NCBI RefSeq assembly: GCF_900110735.1 | Contig: NZ_FOET01000007.1 | Location: forward strand, 156,114 to 220,113 | DNA from: Streptomyces radiopugnans | Lineage (GTDB): Bacteria > Actinomycetota > Actinomycetes > Streptomycetales > Streptomycetaceae | Length of the DNA stretch: 64,000 nucleotides | Direction of reading: 5' to 3' | Part shown: piece by piece, positions 1 to 6,592 of the stretch | Numbering within the stretch: the stretch's first letter is position 1 | How the letters are laid out: each line of letters starts with the position of its first letter | The notes under the pieces: model-generated | Seen by the model: the letters and a program-made list of their open reading frames with translations, nothing else | What the model was told of the DNA's origin: nothing | Database searches by the model: none | Translations under genes and position numbers: made by a program

Positions 1-1067
1 CGTACGCGAGGGACGATCACCGGAGCGAGGTCGCGGGTGATGACGGCGGTGATGACGTTGGAGTCGGAGGCCACCATGGCCATGGTGTGGGAGAAGAAGC
101 CGGCCAGGAGCAGTCCGATGAGACCGGCGGGCAGCAGCTCCTGGGCGAGCATGATGTACGACCTCTCGCCGTCGTCCAGGCCGGGGACGACGAGCGGTGC
201 GGCGATCATCGGGACGAAGAGGATGAACGGCCACACGATCCACAGGAAGCTGGAGAGCAGTGCCGACCTCCTGGCCCGGGAGCCGGAGGGCGCGGCCATG
301 TAGCGCTGCGCCAGGTTCCACATGCCGCCGTTGTACTCGAAGGTCTTCACCAGCAGGAACGCCATGATCAGCCCGGTGGTCACGGGACCGTTGACCGGGT
401 CGCCGCGGTCGGCCGGGAGGTCGCCCCACATCGTCCAGAGGGTGGCCACCCCGTCGAGGTGGGCGAAGAGCGCGAAGAGCATCGCGAACCCGGCGACGGC
501 CTGGATGACGAACTGGCCGAAGTCGGTGAGGACGTCGGCCCACAGTCCGCCGAAGGCCATGTAGAGCATGGTGCAGGCGCCGGTCAGGGTGATGCCCCAC
601 ACCAGCGGGATGTCCGCGAAGCCCTGGAGCAGCAGCGCGATGGCGACCCACTTCGCGGCGATGTCCACCACCTTGAGCGCGGTGCCGCTGTAGGCGAGGA
701 CCTGCTGGGTGGGCAGGTCGTAGCGGACGGCGAGGTAGGCGAGCGGCGAGTTGACGCCGTGTCTGGCGCGCAGCCGGTTCCAGCGCGCGGCGAAGAGGAA
801 GGCGCCGACGCCGATGCCGACCCCGATGGTGAGGGGCCACCAGAAGTAGACGGTGACGCCGTGGTCGTACGCGACCGCGGCGAAGGTCACGAACATGATC
901 GCGCTGTAACCGGACATGTGGTGCGATATCCCGGAGAGCCACCACGGGATGCGGCCGCGGGCCGTGAAGAAGTCGGCGATGGTGTGGATGCGTTTCCTCG
1001 ACCAGAGGCCGATGCCCACCATCACGAGGAAGTACGCGCCCAGCACGGTCCAGTCCAGTGCGGCCAT
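1..1067 (-). CDS. sodium:solute symporter (SSS) family permease, 3' end cut by window edge
   Basis: The visible 355 codons read as a multi-spanning membrane protein that starts MAALDWTVLGAYF and continues with hydrophobic helices typical of SSS transporters, including WWLSGISHHMSGYSA near residue 40, a hallmark of the sugar/sialic-acid-like branch. It would import a solute with sodium. The ATG at 1067 is preceded by AAGGAG at good spacing. The C-terminus lies outside the window. The neighbours are uronate/aldarate catabolic genes and the promoter region carries the same kind of GTTCA motif, so a uronate or aldarate is the likely substrate; that is inference. Confidence 0.85.
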   Translation of the reverse strand, partial: MAALDWTVLGAYFLVMVGIGLWSRKRIHTIADFFTARGRIPWWLSGISHHMSGYSAIMFVTFAAVAYDHGVTVYFWWPLTIGVGIGVGAFLFAARWNRLRARHGVNSPLAYLAVRYDLPTQQVLAYSGTALKVVDIAAKWVAIALLLQGFADIPLVWGITLTGACTMLYMAFGGLWADVLTDFGQFVIQAVAGFAMLFALFAHLDGVATLWTMWGDLPADRGDPVNGPVTTGLIMAFLLVKTFEYNGGMWNLAQRYMAAPSGSRARRSALLSSFLWIVWPFILFVPMIAAPLVVPGLDDGERSYIMLAQELLPAGLIGLLLAGFFSHTMAMVASDSNVITAVITRDLAPVIVPRV

Positions 1068-1079
1068 GACGGCTCCTTA

Positions 1080-1113
1080 GTTCATAGATGTGAACTTCTG
1101 TCAACTCTATGAA
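1080..1113 (-). promoter_or_regulatory. inverted-repeat operator and -35 box upstream of the SSS transporter
   Basis: TTCATAG (1081-1087) and CTATGAA (1107-1113) form a perfect inverted repeat. GTTCA-N6-TGAAC (1080-1095) is a second, overlapping one. On the minus strand a TTGACA hexamer (1099-1104) lies between the outer arms, so a bound repressor would cover the promoter. No clear -10 was found. The arms suit a GntR- or IclR-type regulator, but no such gene is in the window. Confidence 0.5.
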
Positions 1114-1212
1114 TGCGTGCCGTCACAGTAGAAGCGCCCCCATGGGGCGTCAATACGTGTGGACGGAGCGGAACGGCAAGGGGGTGGGGGAGAACTGGGC
1201 GCACGGGTCGCC

Positions 1213-1224
1213 GTTCACAGATGT
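1213..1224 (+). promoter_or_regulatory. second copy of the GTTCAYAGATGT motif
   Basis: GTTCACAGATGT at 1213-1224 matches GTTCATAGATGT at 1080-1091 in 11 of 12 positions. It lies in the gap between the transporter and the dehydratase and could be an auxiliary operator. The gap from 1068 to 1258 otherwise holds only a short CGCCCC-CAT-GGGGCG hairpin near 1135-1149. Confidence 0.3.
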
Positions 1225-1258
1225 ATATGTCGTTCCGTTCCATGTCGGGAAGGTGTGT

Positions 1259-1287
1259 GCGCGGAGGCCTCGTCCGGGCCTCCGCGC
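1259..1287 (-). terminator. terminator of the dehydratase gene
   Basis: GCGCGGAGGCC (1259-1269) pairs perfectly with GGCCTCCGCGC (1277-1287) across a 7-nt loop. On the minus strand it starts 5 nt after the dehydratase stop codon. Confidence 0.7.
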
Positions 1288-1292
1288 CCGTC

Positions 1293-2219
1293 TCACGCCA
1301 GCAGGGTGCGCCCGTGTTCCATCAGGGCGGAAAGCTCCTCGATGTGCGCGCCGTCCGGCTCGCTCAGCGGGGGCCGCACTCCGCCCACGTCCAGACCGCG
1401 CAGCCGTACCCCGGCCTTGACCAGCGAGACCGCGTAGCCGCGGCCCTTGTTCCGCAGCTCCACCAGGGGGCGGTAGAAGCCGTCGAGGAGGCGTCGCACG
1501 GTGGCGTCGTCGCCCTCGGTGAAGGCGCGGTGGAAGGCGACGGCGATCTCCGGCGCGAAGCAGAAGGCGGCGGAGGAGTAGAGGCCGACCCCGATGCCCC
1601 GGTAGGCGGGGCAGGTGAGTTCGGCCGTGGGCAACCCGTTGAAGTACAGGAACTCGCGGCCGGGCTCCGCGGTGCGCACGGCGCTGACGATCCGCTGCAT
1701 CAGGTCGAGGTCGCCGACGCCGTCCTTCAGGCCCGCGATCCCGGGGTGGCGGGCGAGTTCGGCCACGGTGTCCGGGGCGAGGACGGCGTTGTCCCGCTGG
1801 TAGACGATGACGTCCAGCCCGGTGGCGTCGGCGAGGGCGGTGTAGTGGTTCCGCAGACCCTCCTGGTCGGGTGCGACCAGATAGGGGGGCATGGCGAGGA
1901 GTCCGTCGGCGCCCGCCTCCTCGGCGATGCGGGCGTACCGCACGGCGAGGGCGGTGCCGTAGCCGGTGCCCGCGACCACCGGCACCCGTCCCGCCGCCTC
2001 CGCCACCGCCGCGGAGACGCACGCGCCGAACTCCTCGGGGGTCAGGGCGTGGAACTCGCCGGTGCCGCAGCAGGCGAAGACGGCGGCGGCGCCGGCGTCC
2101 ACGCCGCCGCGCACGTGGGCGCGGAACACGTCGGTGTCGAGGGCGCCGTCCGGTCCGTACGCGGTGACGGGGAAGAAGAGCAGACCGTCGAGCCGGGCGG
2201 CGAGAGGAGGTTTGGTCAC
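1293..2219 (-). CDS. 5-dehydro-4-deoxyglucarate dehydratase
   Basis: A 308-residue DapA/DHDPS-family aldolase. It would convert 5-dehydro-4-deoxyglucarate to 2,5-dioxopentanoate (alpha-ketoglutarate semialdehyde) with loss of water and CO2. The Schiff-base lysine is in HPGIAGLKDG and the family tyrosine in DVIVYQRDN. The segment YFNGLPTAE and the GTGEFHAL loop mark this branch rather than dihydrodipicolinate synthase. I chose the GTG at 2219, preceded by AGGGAG; a longer frame opens at 2261. It is divergent from the uronate dehydrogenase and shares its control region, consistent with the oxidative hexuronate pathway. Confidence 0.85.
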   Translation of the reverse strand: MTKPPLAARLDGLLFFPVTAYGPDGALDTDVFRAHVRGGVDAGAAAVFACCGTGEFHALTPEEFGACVSAAVAEAAGRVPVVAGTGYGTALAVRYARIAEEAGADGLLAMPPYLVAPDQEGLRNHYTALADATGLDVIVYQRDNAVLAPDTVAELARHPGIAGLKDGVGDLDLMQRIVSAVRTAEPGREFLYFNGLPTAELTCPAYRGIGVGLYSSAAFCFAPEIAVAFHRAFTEGDDATVRRLLDGFYRPLVELRNKGRGYAVSLVKAGVRLRGLDVGGVRPPLSEPDGAHIEELSALMEHGRTLLA

Positions 2220-2278
2220 GGCACTCCCTGGGTGTCGCGGGGCGGCAGATGGTGTACACATTCACGACCGTTGTCCAT

Positions 2279-2288
2279 ATTCATGAAC
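2279..2288. promoter_or_regulatory. ATTCATGAAC palindromic element in the shared control region
   Basis: TTCATGAA (2280-2287) is a perfect 8-bp palindrome 60 bp upstream of the dehydratase start. It resembles half of the GTTCA-type operator before the transporter, suggesting one regulator for the locus. Confidence 0.35.
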
Positions 2289-2366
2289 GCCGTTACGGTA
2301 GGACAGGGATTCGCTGCGGTCAAGACGGTCGATCGCCGGAGGGACGTTGTCGGGGTGGGGGAGTGA

Positions 2367-2378
2367 GAAAGCGCTTTC
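2367..2378. promoter_or_regulatory. LacI-type palindrome GAAAGCGCTTTC
   Basis: A perfect 12-bp palindrome with central GCGC, as in operators of LacI-family sugar regulators. It ends 8 bp upstream of the -35 box of the uronate dehydrogenase promoter. No LacI-family gene is in the window. Confidence 0.5.
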
Positions 2379-2386
2379 CCCTACAC

Positions 2387-2415
2387 TTGACGATGTTGGG
2401 GCGAGTCCATACCGT
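2387..2415 (+). promoter_or_regulatory. promoter of the uronate dehydrogenase gene
   Basis: TTGACG (2387-2392) and TACCGT (2410-2415) are separated by 17 bp, a good vegetative-type promoter. Transcription would start near 2422, giving a leader of about 90 nt. Confidence 0.6.
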
Positions 2416-2512
2416 CTCCACAGTTGTGAATGACGTTCGGTGAACCGCTCCTGCGTCGAGCCCGCTCCGGCGTGTGCGCGCCGGCCTCCCCACCGCACCG
2501 AGGAGACAGCCC

Positions 2513-3343
2513 ATGCCCGCCCCCAGAACCGTCCTGCTCACCGGTGCCGCGGGCGGCCTCGGCACCCTGATGCGGGAACTGCTCCCCTCCTACGGCTACA
2601 CCCTCCGGCTCCTCGACGTCGCCCCCGTCGAGCCGCTCCCCGGAGCGGAGGAGCGGACCGAGGAGACGATCACCGCCGACCTCGCGGACCGGGCGGCGCT
2701 GCGGGAGGCCGTGCGGGGCGTGGACGCCGTCGTCCATCTCGCCGGGATCTCCCTCGAGGCCCCCTTCGAGAAGATCGTGCGGGCGAACATCGAGGGCACC
2801 TACAACCTCTACGAGGCGGTCCGGGAGGAGGGCGTCGGGCGTGTCGTCTTCGCCTCCTCCAACCACGCCGTCGGCTACACCCCCCGTCCGGGCGAGGGCG
2901 ACCCGCTGATCCCGGTGGACACCCCGCGCCGCCCCGACACCTTCTACGGGCTGTCGAAGTGCTTCGGCGAGGACCTGGCCCAGCTCTACTGGGACCGGCA
3001 CGGCATCGAGACCGTCTCCGTCCGCATCGGCTCCTGCTTCCCCGAGCCCACGACGGTGCGGATGCTCTCGGTCTGGATGAGCCCCGCCGACGGGGCCCGG
3101 CTGCTGCACGCCGCCCTGACCGCCGAGGGGGTCGGGCACACCGTGGTCTACGGCTCCTCCGCCAACACCCGGCTGTGGTGGGACCTCTCCTCGGCGCGGG
3201 CACTGGGGTACGAGCCGCAGGACGACTCCGAGCCGTACGCGGCCAAGCTCATCGCCGAGCAGGGCGAACTCGATCCGGGCAGGCCGGAGCACGCGTGCCT
3301 GGGCGGCCACTTCACCACCGACCCGCCGATCTGGCCGCACTGA
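2513..3343 (+). CDS. udh: uronate dehydrogenase (NAD-dependent epimerase/dehydratase family)
   Basis: A 276-residue extended SDR protein. It would oxidise glucuronate or galacturonate with NAD to the aldarolactone, the first step of the oxidative uronate route. The Rossmann motif TGAAGGLG is near residue 9, the catalytic YxxxK is in FYGLSKCFGE, and ASSNHAVGYTPR is typical of uronate dehydrogenases. The ATG at 2513 has AGGAG 7 nt upstream, better than the in-frame start at 2474. It is divergent from the dehydratase and likely co-regulated with it. The aldarate dehydratase and semialdehyde dehydrogenase needed to complete the route are not in the window. Confidence 0.87.
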   Translation: MPAPRTVLLTGAAGGLGTLMRELLPSYGYTLRLLDVAPVEPLPGAEERTEETITADLADRAALREAVRGVDAVVHLAGISLEAPFEKIVRANIEGTYNLYEAVREEGVGRVVFASSNHAVGYTPRPGEGDPLIPVDTPRRPDTFYGLSKCFGEDLAQLYWDRHGIETVSVRIGSCFPEPTTVRMLSVWMSPADGARLLHAALTAEGVGHTVVYGSSANTRLWWDLSSARALGYEPQDDSEPYAAKLIAEQGELDPGRPEHACLGGHFTTDPPIWPH

Positions 3344-3372
3344 TCCGCCGGGGCCGCGCGCCGGCGGATCAG
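3340..3372. terminator. bidirectional terminator overlapping both convergent stop codons
   Basis: CTGATCCGCCGG (3340-3351) pairs perfectly with CCGGCGGATCAG (3361-3372) across a 9-nt loop. The TGA of the uronate dehydrogenase (3341-3343) lies in one arm and the TGA of the opposite SpoIIE gene (3369-3371) in the other. Confidence 0.75.
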
Positions 3373-6300
3373 CCGAGGTCGTCGAACATGGCCAGCAGCG
3401 CCTGCTCGTCCGCCTCCTCCGGCGCGGGCTCCCCCTGACCAAAGTGCCCGGAGCCGGGGTGTCCGGAGTGCGGCACCTGCTCGGCCCACACCGTCTTGCC
3501 CCGCGCCATGTAGCGGACCCCCCAGTTCCTGGTGAACTGCGCCACCAGGAACAGTCCGCGCCCGCCCTCCTCGGTCACTCCGGCGCGCCGGATGCGCGGA
3601 GAGGAGTTGCTGCGGTCGGAGACCTCGCAGACCAGGGACGCGCCGCGCAGCAGTCGCAGCCGCACCGGCCCCCCGCCGCCGTACCGCACGGCGTTGGTGA
3701 ACAGTTCGCTCACCACCAGGCCGGTGCCGTACTCCAGGTCCGGCAGGCTCCACTCGTCCAGCTGCCGCCGTGCCAGCGCCCTGGCCTCGGACACCACCGA
3801 CGGGTCGGAGGGCAGCTCCCAGGACGCCACCCGGTCGGTGGGCAGCGCGTGCACACGGGCCAGCAGCAGTGCCACGTCGTCACGGGTGCTGTCCGGCGGG
3901 CCGTCGGGCAGCAGGGTGTCCGTGACCCGGCCGCAGATCCGTTCCAGCGACACCTCCGGCCGCGGTGAGGGCTCAGGCTCCGGCGAGGAGCCCGGCGGCG
4001 GCTTCGGGCCGCGCAGCGCGGACGCGAGCAGCGCCATGCGTGCGTCGATGTCGCCGTAGGCGCGGCCCTCCTTGAGCAGGCCGTCGGTGTACAGCGCCAG
4101 CAGACTGCCCGAGGGCAGCTCCACGGCGGCGGACTCGTAGGGCTGGAGTCCGCCGAGCCCCAGTGGTGGGCCGGCCGGCAGGTCCAGCGTCCGCGTTCCC
4201 CCGTCGGGAAACACGGCGACGGGCGGCGGATGCCCGGCCCGGGCGGCCGTGCAGCGGCAGATCACCGGATCGTACACCGCGTACAGACAGGTCGCGGCCG
4301 TGGCCGGGTCGTCGGGCGCGCGGCCGACCAGATCGTCCAGGTGGGCCAGCACCTCCTCCGGAGGCATGTCCAGGTCGGCGAGGGTGCGCACCGCCGTGCG
4401 CAGCCGCCCCATGGTCGCCGCCGCCTCCAGCCCGTGGCCCGCCACGTCCCCGACGACCAGGGCCGAACGCATCCCGGACAGCGGGATCGCGTCGAACCAG
4501 TCGCCGCCCACCCCGCTCCTGACGTCGGCGGGCAGGTAGCGGTGGGCGAGGTCCACGGCGGCCAGCCGGGGCGTGTCGCGCGGCAGCAGGCTGCGCTGCA
4601 GGGTCAGGGCGGCGTCGCGCTCCCGGCTGAAGCGGCGGGCGTTGTCCACGCTGATCGCCGTGCGGGCCGCCAGTTCGCCCGCCAGGGCGAGGTCGTCCTC
4701 CTCGTAGGGGCGTGCCCTGCCGCGCCGGTAGAAGCCGGCCAGACCCAGGACCGCGCCCCTGGCGCGCAGCGGTGCGGCCAGATACGAGTGCTCGCCCTCG
4801 CCGAGCAGCCCGCGGACCAGTGCGGCGGGGTGGGCGTCGTCCGGGGAGGACACCGCCAGGAGCTCGGTCCGCACCGAATCCGCGACCGGCCGCCCGGTGC
4901 CGAGGCACCTGGCCTGCGGCGTGCCGGGGGCGTAGTCGACGGGGGCGTCCGCGCCGCCGCTGCGCGGGTCGTCGGCCTCCCCGCCGGTCCGCACGGCACG
5001 TACGGCCATCCGGCGCAGCGCCGGCGCCGCGCCGGGGGCTCCCGGCGGGGGCTCCTCGCCGGCCAGGACGTCCTCGGCCAGGTCCACCACGACGACGTCG
5101 GCGAACCTCGGTACGGCGATCTCCGCCAGTTCCTCCGCCGTGCGCCGTATGTCCAGTGTGGTGCCGATGCGGGTGCCCGCCTCGTTCAGCAGCGACAGCC
5201 GTCGGCGGGCCTCGACGGCCAGGCGGCCGACACCCGGCTCGCCCACCATCAGCAGCCATGCGTCGGGGCCGCCGCCCTCCGTCCCGCCGGGCCGCCGCTC
5301 CCGCTCCGTCTCCCGTGCCCCCTCCGGCTCCTCCCGTGCTCCCTCCGGCTCCTCCCGTGCCCCCTCCGGCTCCTCCCGCGCGGCGTCCGGCACGCCCGTC
5401 CCCTCCCGCGCCCCCGTTCCCTCCGGTACGCCCTGAGGCCGCCCGGCGGGGGACGGCGAGCGCAGCAGGGGCACCCTCCGGCCGTCCGGGCCGTTCGCCG
5501 TGGCCGCGGGCGGCCCCGGGACGGTGGCCGTGGCAGGGGTCTCCCGGAAGCTGATCTCGACGGCGGCGCCCTCCGCGTCGCCGTGGTGCAGGAGCCTGCG
5601 CCGCAGTGTCGCCACCCGCCCGCCCGTCAGCGGCACCTCGGCGAACGTCTCGTTGCTCGAGGAGATCAACTCGGTGGCGGTCTCCAGCAGCGCCAGTTCC
5701 TCCCGCGGGGCCAGCCGGGGCGCCGCCCCGCCGCGGCGGACCGGCGCACCCGTGGCGAGATCGATCTCTGTGTGCTCGCCGCGCCGCCTGGACCGCAGGA
5801 AGGACTCCACCAGGCCGCGCTCCCTGGCCGACCCCATCTCCAGGAGCCGCTCGCCGATGCGGTCGGTGGCCTCCTGGAGCATCAGCGCCATCCCGGGCCT
5901 GGCCAGCTCCATGGGGACGGAGAGGTTCACCGCACCCTGCACGGTGCCGCCCACCGGGTCGCGCACCGGGGCGGCCATGCAGGTCAGGGTCTTGAGGCTG
6001 TGCAGGAAGTGCTCGTGCCCGACGACCACGAACGGGGCCCGGGTGCTCAGCACCATGCTGACGCTGCTGGTGCCCATGAACCGCTCGTCGACGTTGGCGC
6101 CCGGGACGAGGGAGGCGGCGTCCATCAGCTCCAGCCCCCTGGGCTCCCCGAGCCGGTCGACGATGGTGGCCCGCGAGTCGGTCAGCACCAGGGTGACGGG
6201 CATTCCGGAGAACCGCTCGTACAACCGCCGCAGTACCGGCATGGCGGCCCTGACCAGCCGGGAGTCCGGATCCAGATCGCTCTCGACCGGCAGCGCGGGG

Positions 6301-6422
6301 TGCTCCTGGTCGATGCCGAGCAGACGCGATCGCTGCCAGGAGGCGAGGATCTCCGCACGCACCTCGGGAGTGGACGGCCGCCCACCGCTACCGTCCCCCG
6401 CGAGGATCGGGAAAGAAGTCAC
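3369..6422 (-). CDS. GAF-GAF-SpoIIE phosphatase-HATPase regulatory protein
   Basis: About 1017 residues, probably cytoplasmic. In order: an AcoR/DhaR-type N-terminal sensor with the ASWQRSR motif and a GAF domain (about 20-215); a charged linker with a repeated EEPEGAR heptad (about 350-371); a second GAF (about 405-590); a SpoIIE/PP2C phosphatase opening at LQRSLLPRD (about 600-830); and a C-terminal RsbW-like ATPase with the N-box in VVSELFTNAVRYG (about 866-985). Such proteins act in partner-switching control of sigma factors. The start is uncertain: GTG 6422 follows a TATTAT -10-like box by 9 nt and would be leaderless, while GTG 6452 is the next in-frame option. Neither has a ribosome site. 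Confidence 0.8.
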   Translation of the reverse strand: MTSFPILAGDGSGGRPSTPEVRAEILASWQRSRLLGIDQEHPALPVESDLDPDSRLVRAAMPVLRRLYERFSGMPVTLVLTDSRATIVDRLGEPRGLELMDAASLVPGANVDERFMGTSSVSMVLSTRAPFVVVGHEHFLHSLKTLTCMAAPVRDPVGGTVQGAVNLSVPMELARPGMALMLQEATDRIGERLLEMGSARERGLVESFLRSRRRGEHTEIDLATGAPVRRGGAAPRLAPREELALLETATELISSSNETFAEVPLTGGRVATLRRRLLHHGDAEGAAVEISFRETPATATVPGPPAATANGPDGRRVPLLRSPSPAGRPQGVPEGTGAREGTGVPDAAREEPEGAREEPEGAREEPEGARETERERRPGGTEGGGPDAWLLMVGEPGVGRLAVEARRRLSLLNEAGTRIGTTLDIRRTAEELAEIAVPRFADVVVVDLAEDVLAGEEPPPGAPGAAPALRRMAVRAVRTGGEADDPRSGGADAPVDYAPGTPQARCLGTGRPVADSVRTELLAVSSPDDAHPAALVRGLLGEGEHSYLAAPLRARGAVLGLAGFYRRGRARPYEEDDLALAGELAARTAISVDNARRFSRERDAALTLQRSLLPRDTPRLAAVDLAHRYLPADVRSGVGGDWFDAIPLSGMRSALVVGDVAGHGLEAAATMGRLRTAVRTLADLDMPPEEVLAHLDDLVGRAPDDPATAATCLYAVYDPVICRCTAARAGHPPPVAVFPDGGTRTLDLPAGPPLGLGGLQPYESAAVELPSGSLLALYTDGLLKEGRAYGDIDARMALLASALRGPKPPPGSSPEPEPSPRPEVSLERICGRVTDTLLPDGPPDSTRDDVALLLARVHALPTDRVASWELPSDPSVVSEARALARRQLDEWSLPDLEYGTGLVVSELFTNAVRYGGGGPVRLRLLRGASLVCEVSDRSNSSPRIRRAGVTEEGGRGLFLVAQFTRNWGVRYMARGKTVWAEQVPHSGHPGSGHFGQGEPAPEEADEQALLAMFDDLG
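5311..5373. repeat. three 21-bp tandem repeats in the linker of the SpoIIE protein
   Basis: Three nearly identical 21-bp units at 5311-5331, 5332-5352 and 5353-5373 keep the reading frame and encode a repeated EEPEGAR heptad between the two GAF domains. Copy number probably varies between strains. Confidence 0.85.
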
Positions 6423-6577
6423 CAGAACGAAATAATAGGACAAAAGGTTCACGCGTTCATGTCGGTGCGCTCGGGAGCGGCCCGGGAGGCCCCGCGCAGC
6501 GGTGCGGCACGGCCGGTCCGTCCGCGTGCCCGCCCGCCGACCTGTCCGTCGGCCTGTCCGCGGGCCGGACGCGCCGC

Positions 6578-6583
6578 TATGGT
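6578..6583 (+). promoter_or_regulatory. -10 box for a leaderless kinase transcript
   Basis: TATGGT at 6578-6583 lies 9 nt before the kinase ATG at 6593, where no ribosome site exists. This spacing fits a transcript that begins at or next to the start codon. The -35 region is weak. Confidence 0.4.
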
Positions 6584-6592
6584 CCCCGGAAC

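Noticed and set aside
87..1112. Long open frame on the plus strand opposite the symporter
   Set aside because: Its translation is Gly/Arg/Glu/His-rich without any family pattern, typical of an antisense frame in GC-rich DNA; the minus strand encodes a clear transporter.
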